A DNA stretch of 12,309 nt from assembly GCA_017999135.1 (NCBI GenBank), contig JAGOBT010000048.1, forward strand, positions 1 to 12,309, given 5' to 3'. This DNA comes from Burkholderiaceae bacterium. Its GTDB lineage: Bacteria; Pseudomonadota; Gammaproteobacteria; Burkholderiales; Burkholderiaceae_C. A model generated the notes under the pieces. The model was not told the origin of the DNA and searched no databases. It saw only the letters and a program-made list of their open reading frames with translations. Shown here piece by piece: positions 1 to 8,417 of this stretch (position 1 is its first letter; each line of letters begins with the position of its first letter). The position numbers were made by a program, and so were the translations under genes.

Positions 1-33
1 GATCCACCCACCTCGCCCGCAGCGGCGCCGCGC

Positions 34-3185
<3,152 letters not shown>

Positions 3186-3201
3186 TCCGGGCGCCAGCGG
3201 G

Positions 3202-3225
3202 TTGCGGGGTTCACAAACCCCGCAA
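3202..3225 (+). terminator. Hairpin downstream of gap, probable terminator
   Basis: A perfect 10-bp inverted repeat, TTGCGGGGTT / AACCCCGCAA, with a CACA loop, begins 16 bases after the gap stop codon. The stem is GC-rich, but only two T's follow it, so it is not a textbook intrinsic terminator alone. Its place between gap and an unrelated gene supports termination or 3'-end protection of the tkt-gap transcript. Confidence 0.7.
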
Positions 3226-3245
3226 TTCCAGACATCCAACGTCAC

Positions 3246-3280
3246 CTGGCCGGGCTAGCATCCCGGCCAGTTGCGTTTTG
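3246..3280 (+). terminator. Second tandem hairpin with T-rich tail, probable intrinsic terminator
   Basis: Perfect 9-bp arms CTGGCCGGG (3246-3254) and CCCGGCCAG (3262-3270) enclose a 7-base loop and are followed directly by TTGCGTTTT. Stem plus T-rich tail fits a Rho-independent terminator, better than the hairpin 20 bp upstream. The TTG that could open the protease frame at 3271 lies in this tail, which argues for a later start of that gene. Confidence 0.65.
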
Positions 3281-3324
3281 GGGCACGCCCCGGCGCGGGG
3301 TCGGCGAACGACGAGGGCGCGGCG

Positions 3325-5877
3325 ATGGCGGGAGCGGGCATGCAGATGTGGCGACGGGTGGTGTGGGCATGGCTGCCGGTGCTGGCATGGCTGCTGGCGG
3401 CGACCCCGGCCCTGGCTGCCGAGCAGACCATCCAGCGGGCGGCCCCCCGCGCCGCCACCGCCGGTGATCTGGACGACGACGGCAACGCCCGGGTGATCGT
3501 CAAGTACCGCCAGGGCAGTGCGCTGGCGCAAAGCCGCCAGGGCGCGCACCGCCTGGGCAGGCAGTTGCAGCTGACCTTGACCGATGGCCACCGGCTGGGC
3601 GCGCGCAGCCAGAGCCTGCGCGGGCGCGGCGTCAGCCCGCAGGTGCTGGCCAGCCGGCTGGCGGCCCAGGCCGACGTGGAATGGGCCGTGCCGGTGCGCC
3701 GCAAGACGGTGCAGGCCGTGGTGCCCAACGATCCGCTGTTTGCCGACAACCAGACCGCTGCCACACCGGCGGCCGGCCAGTGGTACCTGCGGGCACCCGA
3801 CGCCACGCTGGTGTCGGCCGTGAATGCGCTGGGCGCCTGGGCCATCACCGAAGGCTCGGCCGGCATCACCGTGGCGGTGCTCGATACCGGCGTGCGCCTG
3901 GACCACCCTGATCTGGCGGGCAAGCTGCAGCCAGGCTATGACTTCGTCAGCCGCACCACCACCGCCAACGACGGCAACGGGCGCGATGCCGACGCCAACG
4001 ACCCCGGCGACTGGAGCACCGCCAGCGACAGCTGCGGCGCCAGCAACAGCAGCTGGCACGGCACCCAGGTGGCCGGCCTGATCGGCGCGGCCACCGACAA
4101 CGGCATCGGCATGGCCGGCACCGGCCGCAACACCAGGGTGCTGCCGGTGCGGGTGCTGGGCCGGTGCGGCGGCTGGGACGACGACATCCAGGCCGGCATG
4201 CGCTGGGCAGGTGGCCTGGACAACGCGACCTGCGACAGCGCCAGGACACGCACCGCCACCTGCAACCCGAATCCGGCGCGGGTGCTCAACCTCAGCCTCG
4301 GGTCCAGCGGCACCTGCAGCCAGGCCTACCGGGACCTGATCGCCGAGCTCAACGCCGCCGGCGTGGTGGTGGTGGTGGCCTCGGGCAACGATGCAGGCCG
4401 CGCCGTCAACGAGCCGGCCAACTGCGCCGGCGCACTGGCGGTGGCCGGTGTGCGCCATGCGGGCACCAAGGTGGGCTATTCGAACCTGGGCCCGCAGGTG
4501 GCGATTGCGGCGCCGGCCGGCAACTGCGTCAACCTGAGCGGCGCCTGCCTCTACCCGCTGGTCACCACGCTGAACGCCGGCACCACCACGCCGGGGGCGC
4601 CGGTCTACAGCACGGGCAGCGACCCATCGCTGGGCACCAGCTTCGCCGCGCCGATCGTGGCCGGGTCCGTGGGGCTGATGCTGGCGGTGAACCCGGCGCT
4701 GACGCCGGACCGCGTCAAGACATTGCTGCAGTCTTCAGCCCGATCATTTCCAACCGTCGGTGCCCAGGCCAACGGAACCAGGACCTGCCGGGCGCCGGAC
4801 GCGCTCGATCAAATCGAGTGCTACTGCACCACCAGCACCTGCGGCGCTGGTCTGCTGGACGTTGCTGGTGCCGTGGCGAAGGCAGCAGCGGTGGCCGCCC
4901 CGTTGCAGGCGGTCTTCCTGCCATCCAACAGCAACCCAACCGCCGGTCTGGCGATCCAGCTGGACTCGAAGCCATCCAGTCGTGCGGTGACCGTTCGCAA
5001 CTGGAGCGTCTTGGCTGGTCCGACGCAGGCCACCATCGAGGCGGGTTCGGCCTCGGAGCTTGCGACGTTGCAGACCACGACTGCAGGTACCGTGGTCGTG
5101 CGCCTGCAAACACAAGACGCGGTGGGCCAGCAGGCAATCCTGGACAAGACCATCACGGTGAAGACTGCACCGACTGCGGCGCTGTCCGCTTCAAACCCAT
5201 ATCCGACGGTTGGTGCGCAGGTGATGCTGGATGCTTCGACGTCCTTCGCCATGCCCGGGCGGACCATCCGGTCGTATGAATGGTCGTTGGGTGGGACGAC
5301 GCGCAGCCCGACACCTGCGAGGTTCATCACAGCCACCAACGCCAGCACCGCAGTGGTCGTGCCTGAGGCTGCAGGCGACGATCTGCTGGTGCGGGTGCGT
5401 GTCGTTGACAGCGAAGGTGAGGCGCATGAGATCGACCAGACGCTGGATGTTGCCGAGGCACCAACTGCACGCATCACGCTGCCGTCTGCCATCGTGTCGA
5501 TCGGCCAACGGATCAACCTGTCGGCGGCGTCATCCGCTGCGGCGCCCGGGCATGCCATCGCCGCCTACCAATGGTCCGTCGTCTCCGGCGGAACCTTTGT
5601 CGCGATCACAAGTGGCGCATCCACGGCTTCGGCCACACTGGAAGGCCTGTCTGCGGGCAGTGCGATCGTCGAGTTGATGGTGACCGACGAGGCTGGAGGC
5701 TCTCACACCGTCAGCCAGAGCATCACCGTGTCTGCTGAATCGGTCGTGGTCACGCCGAGCTCCGGTGGCTCGGGCGGCGGTGGCGCCATGGGCGCCGGCT
5801 GGGTGATCGGCCTGTTGGCCGCGGCCGGGCTGTTGCGCCGCCGCGCGCCGCGGCCACCCTTCAGCGCGACGCGCTGA
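3325..5877 (+). CDS. Secreted subtilisin-like serine protease (S8 family) with Ig/PKD-like repeats and GlyGly-CTERM-like tail
   Basis: Exported endoprotease, 850 aa from ATG 3325. Residues 1-32 form a signal peptide (basic WRR, hydrophobic core, ALA-A cleavage). An inhibitor-I9-like propeptide follows. The S8 domain has Asp187 (AVLDTG), His245 (SSWHGTQVAG), oxyanion Asn355 (VASGND) and nucleophile Ser439 (GTSFAAP). Many cysteines suggest disulfides, as in Dichelobacter/Xanthomonas-type extracellular subtilases. Residues 526-612, 616-705 and 713-800 look like three Ig/PKD-type domains. Residues 813-840 are a Gly-rich linker, a hydrophobic segment and RRR, resembling GlyGly-CTERM signals processed by rhombosortase; no such enzyme is visible here. 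ATG 3325 is preferred for GAGGG at 3313-3317; ATG 3340 (GGGAG upstream) is a close rival and TTG 3271 lies in a terminator tail. The 3' end overlaps the convergent SPOR gene by 17 bp. Substrate unknown. Confidence 0.92.
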   Translation: MAGAGMQMWRRVVWAWLPVLAWLLAATPALAAEQTIQRAAPRAATAGDLDDDGNARVIVKYRQGSALAQSRQGAHRLGRQLQLTLTDGHRLGARSQSLRGRGVSPQVLASRLAAQADVEWAVPVRRKTVQAVVPNDPLFADNQTAATPAAGQWYLRAPDATLVSAVNALGAWAITEGSAGITVAVLDTGVRLDHPDLAGKLQPGYDFVSRTTTANDGNGRDADANDPGDWSTASDSCGASNSSWHGTQVAGLIGAATDNGIGMAGTGRNTRVLPVRVLGRCGGWDDDIQAGMRWAGGLDNATCDSARTRTATCNPNPARVLNLSLGSSGTCSQAYRDLIAELNAAGVVVVVASGNDAGRAVNEPANCAGALAVAGVRHAGTKVGYSNLGPQVAIAAPAGNCVNLSGACLYPLVTTLNAGTTTPGAPVYSTGSDPSLGTSFAAPIVAGSVGLMLAVNPALTPDRVKTLLQSSARSFPTVGAQANGTRTCRAPDALDQIECYCTTSTCGAGLLDVAGAVAKAAAVAAPLQAVFLPSNSNPTAGLAIQLDSKPSSRAVTVRNWSVLAGPTQATIEAGSASELATLQTTTAGTVVVRLQTQDAVGQQAILDKTITVKTAPTAALSASNPYPTVGAQVMLDASTSFAMPGRTIRSYEWSLGGTTRSPTPARFITATNASTAVVVPEAAGDDLLVRVRVVDSEGEAHEIDQTLDVAEAPTARITLPSAIVSIGQRINLSAASSAAAPGHAIAAYQWSVVSGGTFVAITSGASTASATLEGLSAGSAIVELMVTDEAGGSHTVSQSITVSAESVVVTPSSGGSGGGGAMGAGWVIGLLAAAGLLRRRAPRPPFSATR
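5816..5856. repeat. Inverted repeat at the junction of convergent genes, possible terminator for the minus-strand operon
   Basis: Perfect 10-bp arms TGGCCGCGGC (5816-5825) and GCCGCGGCCA (5847-5856) are separated by 21 bases. The repeat lies in the last codons of the protease and begins 4 bases past the SPOR stop when read on the minus strand. It has no T tract, and GC-rich coding DNA makes such arms by chance fairly often, so a role in ending transcription is only suggested by its place. Confidence 0.3.
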
Positions 5878-6838
5878 GGGCCGCCTCGGCCGCCGCCGCG
5901 CTGGCGGCGCGGGCCACCGCGGCACGGGTGGCAGCGCCGGCCACGGCCGGCACCGCGGGCGCTGTGGCTGGCGTCGGCCGGGCCGCTGCAGTCGGGGCCT
6001 GGGCCGGAGGGGTCGATGCTGCGGTGCGCGCTGCAGCAGGTGCGGATGCCGGCAGGGCCGGCGGCGCCGCGGGTCGCGGTGCCGATGCGGCGGCCGATGT
6101 GGTCGGCGCTGACGCCGCGCTGGCCGGCTGGCTGGCCTCGCTGGCAGGTGTGGCAGCCGCCGCGGCGGCGCAGGGCAGAAAGCCGGGCCCGCTGGGCAAT
6201 TGCAGGCCGGCCAGCCGTGCGCGCAGCGCGGCGTCGGCCGCCGGCACGCGCAGCACCGTCTGGCTCTGCGCCTGGCGCAGCGTGATCACCCGCGCCGTGC
6301 GCAGCCCGCGCTGGGCCATCTGGGCCATGGCGGCATTGGCGCTGGCCAGGTCGTCGAACCGGCCCAGGCTGATGCCGGGCTGCAGTTCGGGCGCGCCGCG
6401 CAGATCCTCGCCGTCGATCTTCAGCCGCTTCAGTTCGGCCAGCTTGCGCTGCAGCATCTCGCGGTCGGCATAGCGGCCCATGTAGATCATGAAGGCGCCC
6501 GGGTCGTCCTGGCGCTGCACCTGCCACGCGCCGGCGGCCAGGCCGGCCTCGCGCAGCGTGCGTTCGGCGGTTTCAGCGTCGGTGGCCGAAAACGGCCCGG
6601 CCTCCAGGCAAGCCAGCGCCTGGGCACTGCTGGCGGCGGCCGCCTGGGCGCTGGCCGCGGCCAGGGCGGCGCTGGCGGCCTGTGGTGGCAGGACGCGCAC
6701 CAGCCCGGGCTGGTGCTGGCGCTGCAGGCGCTCGGGCTCGCGCTCGCCCTTGGCGGCGCCGCCGTCGAACACGCCGGTCAGCGCCGCCAGCAGCAGCGCA
6801 TTGGCCAGCAGCAGCACCAGGGCCAGGGTTCTCAGCAT
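5861..6838 (-). CDS. Membrane-anchored SPOR-domain-like protein with Ala/Pro-rich C-terminal tail
   Basis: 325 aa. Residues 2-22 are a single hydrophobic N-terminal segment (inner-membrane anchor or uncleaved signal), followed by a charged then Ala-rich linker. Residues about 77-212 hold two SPOR-like units, seen in CLEAGPFS, AFMIYMGRYADREML and GISLGRFDDLASA. SPOR domains bind denuded peptidoglycan glycans, so a periplasmic envelope or division role is likely. After FLPC (220-223) comes about 100 residues almost wholly Ala, Pro, Ser, Thr, an unusual extension. ATG 6838 is chosen because it begins at the membrane segment; the frame extends to 6922 inside birA without family resemblance. The start overlaps the birA stop by 7 bases (ATGCTGA) with no ribosome site, so translation is probably coupled. 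The assignment to SPOR is by pattern and gene context. Confidence 0.8.
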   Translation of the reverse strand: MLRTLALVLLLANALLLAALTGVFDGGAAKGEREPERLQRQHQPGLVRVLPPQAASAALAAASAQAAAASSAQALACLEAGPFSATDAETAERTLREAGLAAGAWQVQRQDDPGAFMIYMGRYADREMLQRKLAELKRLKIDGEDLRGAPELQPGISLGRFDDLASANAAMAQMAQRGLRTARVITLRQAQSQTVLRVPAADAALRARLAGLQLPSGPGFLPCAAAAAATPASEASQPASAASAPTTSAAASAPRPAAPPALPASAPAAARTAASTPPAQAPTAAARPTPATAPAVPAVAGAATRAAVARAASAAAAEAALSASR

Positions 6839-7719
6839 GGGGCACCCGTGGCTGGGCCCAGCGGCTTCAGGCTCACGTCCCCGCTGGACACGGGGTGGCG
6901 GCCGCTGCCGGTGTGCAGCCACAGCGTGCCGGTGGCGTCCACGCCATCGGCACGGCCCTGCGGCAGCGCCGGCAGCGTGGTGGCCACGGTGCGGCCCGCC
7001 AGCACGTCACGCCGGGTGAAGGCCGCCTGCAGCGGCGCGAAGCCTTGGGCCTCGAAGGCGTGCAGTGCCTGCACCAGCGGTGGCAGCACCCGGGCCAGCG
7101 TGGCCGGGGCATCCAGGCCGGGCTGCAGTTCCTGCACGCAGGCGTGGCCCCAGCTGAGTGCGGGCGCCTCGCGTGCATCCCGCAGCGGCTGGACGTTCAG
7201 CCCGATGCCCAGCACCGCCAGGCGCTGCGACCCGAACTGCACCGTCTCGATCAGGATGCCGCCCAGCTTGCGGCCGATGTGAGCGGCGCGGCCGCCGTCG
7301 TCCAGCAGGATCAGGTCGTTGGGCCACTTCAGGCCCAGGCGTGGGGGCTGGCCGGGCGTGGCCGGGTCCAGCGCATCGGCCAGCGCCAGGCCCACTGCCA
7401 GCGACAGGCCCGACCAGTCGGCTGGCGCCAGCGGCAGCGCCAGGCTGAAGGTGAGCGAGGCGCCGAGCGCGGCCGGGTCCGTCGCCGACTGCCAGGCCTT
7501 GCCCTGGCGGCCGCGGCCGGCGGTCTGCTGCTCGGCCACCAGCAGGGCCGGCTTCAGGCCATCGGTCGGCGCCTGGCGGGCGCGGGCCAGCAGTTCGGTG
7601 TTGGTTGATCCGATGCGGGCCACCACCTCCACCGTCAGCCCGGGCAGCAGGGGTTCCAGCGCCAGCCAGAGGCCTTCGGCGCCCCAGCGCAGCGCCGCGG
7701 GGGGCGGCGGCTGGGTCAA
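6832..7719 (-). CDS. birA: Biotin--[acetyl-CoA-carboxylase] ligase, monofunctional
   Basis: Activates biotin with ATP to biotinyl-AMP and attaches it to the lysine of the AccB carrier protein, enabling fatty acid synthesis; cytoplasmic. The 295-aa product has the ligase signatures GSTN (37-40), the adenylate loop QTAGRGRQGKAW (65-76), KWPND (131-135) and KLGGILIE (151-158), then a C-terminal SH3-like part. There is no N-terminal winged helix, so unlike E. coli BirA it should not repress the bio operon. The start is TTG 7719: no ATG or GTG lies in the correct place, and the resulting N-terminus matches the family. TTG overlaps the stop of the SET gene by 4 bases (TTGA), and the 3' end overlaps the SPOR start. 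The 33 codons upstream of the TTG are shadow of the SET gene. Confidence 0.93.
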   Translation of the reverse strand: MTQPPPPAALRWGAEGLWLALEPLLPGLTVEVVARIGSTNTELLARARQAPTDGLKPALLVAEQQTAGRGRQGKAWQSATDPAALGASLTFSLALPLAPADWSGLSLAVGLALADALDPATPGQPPRLGLKWPNDLILLDDGGRAAHIGRKLGGILIETVQFGSQRLAVLGIGLNVQPLRDAREAPALSWGHACVQELQPGLDAPATLARVLPPLVQALHAFEAQGFAPLQAAFTRRDVLAGRTVATTLPALPQGRADGVDATGTLWLHTGSGRHPVSSGDVSLKPLGPATGAPC

Positions 7720-8297
7720 GCCTTGGACGCGCCGGACGCGCGTTGGGGGGCCTTGGGGGCACTGCCGCGCTTCGGGGCGAGCATGGTGCCGCGGCAGGTC
7801 TTGGCGCCGCAGCGGCATTCGAAGCGTTTCTTCAGCGCCGGGGTGTAGCGCTCCTCGATCACCAGGCCGTAATCGAAGAACAGTTCGTCACCGGGCTTGA
7901 TGTTGCGCAGCGCCAGCAGGTAGACCTGGCCCGATTCATCGTCGGCCTCGACATTGGGTGCGCAGCTGTGGTTGATCCATTTGCTGGCGTTGCCGCCCAC
8001 ATTGCCGTCGATCACCAGCTCGTCATTGAGGTGAAAGTAGAAGGTGTGGTCGGGCTGGCTGGGGTCGTGCGGGTGGCGGCGCAGGGCTTCGGGCCAGGTG
8101 ATCACCTCGCCGGTGTACTCCAGGATCAGCTCGCCCTTCTTGATGGGCACCAGTGCGAACACGCCCTTGCCGTGCACACCGCTCTGGCGCACCTGCAGCC
8201 GGCCCTTGGTGGTGCCTGGCGCGGGTGTCTTGGCCGCAGCGGGGGCGGCGGCGGGCCTGGCGGCTTTGCGGACGGCTGATGGCACGGCGGCTTTCAT
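7716..8297 (-). CDS. SET-domain protein-lysine methyltransferase with post-SET cysteine cluster
   Basis: Predicted S-adenosylmethionine-dependent lysine methyltransferase, 193 aa. Residues 1-32 are an Ala/Pro/Lys-rich basic tail. The SET core runs from about 33 to 160: HGKGVFA (42-48) binds the cofactor, NHSC (109-112) with Asn115 forms the pseudoknot, and ELFFDYG (138-144) supplies the catalytic tyrosine region. A post-SET zinc cluster follows, Cys161-x-Cys163-x4-Cys168, which with Cys112 makes the classic four-cysteine site. The C-terminal 20 residues are again basic and Ala-rich. Small SET proteins of this kind occur in many Proteobacteria and in Chlamydia; their bacterial substrates are mostly unknown. 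No clear ribosome site precedes ATG 8297. The gene is first in an overlapping chain with birA and divergent from topB. Family is secure, substrate is not. Confidence 0.92.
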   Translation of the reverse strand: MKAAVPSAVRKAARPAAAPAAAKTPAPGTTKGRLQVRQSGVHGKGVFALVPIKKGELILEYTGEVITWPEALRRHPHDPSQPDHTFYFHLNDELVIDGNVGGNASKWINHSCAPNVEADDESGQVYLLALRNIKPGDELFFDYGLVIEERYTPALKKRFECRCGAKTCRGTMLAPKRGSAPKAPQRASGASKA

Positions 8298-8317
8298 TGG
8301 TTAAAGTGAATTCATGG

Positions 8318-8349
8318 GCGCGCGCGTGCACAGGTGTGCAGGCGCGCGC
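8318..8349. promoter_or_regulatory. Near-perfect 32-bp palindrome between divergent SET gene and topB
   Basis: Arms GCGCGCGCGTGCACA (8318-8332) and TGTGCAGGCGCGCGC (8335-8349) pair at 14 of 15 positions around a GG centre. Most of it alternates purine and pyrimidine, a composition able to form Z-DNA or a cruciform under negative supercoiling. It lies just downstream of the predicted start of the SET transcript and 68 bp upstream of topB. It could be an operator, a 5'-leader hairpin of the SET mRNA, or a supercoiling-sensitive element; the sequence alone does not decide. Confidence 0.55.
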
Positions 8350-8361
8350 GAAGCGAAGCGG

Positions 8362-8389
8362 ATTGTAGGCACGGGCCCAACAGCCCCAA
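8362..8389 (-). promoter_or_regulatory. Putative sigma-70 promoter for the SET-birA-SPOR operon
   Basis: Read on the minus strand, TACAAT (8367 to 8362) matches the -10 consensus at five of six bases. TTGGGG (8389 to 8384) sits 16 bp upstream as a partial -35 (TTG kept). Transcription would begin near 8355, giving a leader of about 58 bases that contains the palindrome. An A/T-rich hexamer stands out in this GC-rich DNA, which supports it; no comparable plus-strand promoter for topB is evident. Confidence 0.5.
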
Positions 8390-8417
8390 GGCCTGGCCAA
8401 GGGACATCACCAGACAC

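Noticed and set aside
3271..3324. TTG start giving the protease 18 more residues
   Set aside because: The TTG lies in the T-rich tail of a terminator hairpin, and the added residues precede an already complete signal peptide. ATG 3325 has a better ribosome site.
6839..6922. N-terminal extension of the SPOR protein into birA
   Set aside because: The 28 added residues are polar shadow of birA and would place the membrane anchor internally. ATG 6838 at the birA stop is the natural coupled start.
5928..7608. Plus-strand open frames opposite the SPOR and birA genes
   Set aside because: They are Ala/Gly/Arg or Gln/His-rich antisense readings with no motifs, while the minus strand has clear BirA signatures.
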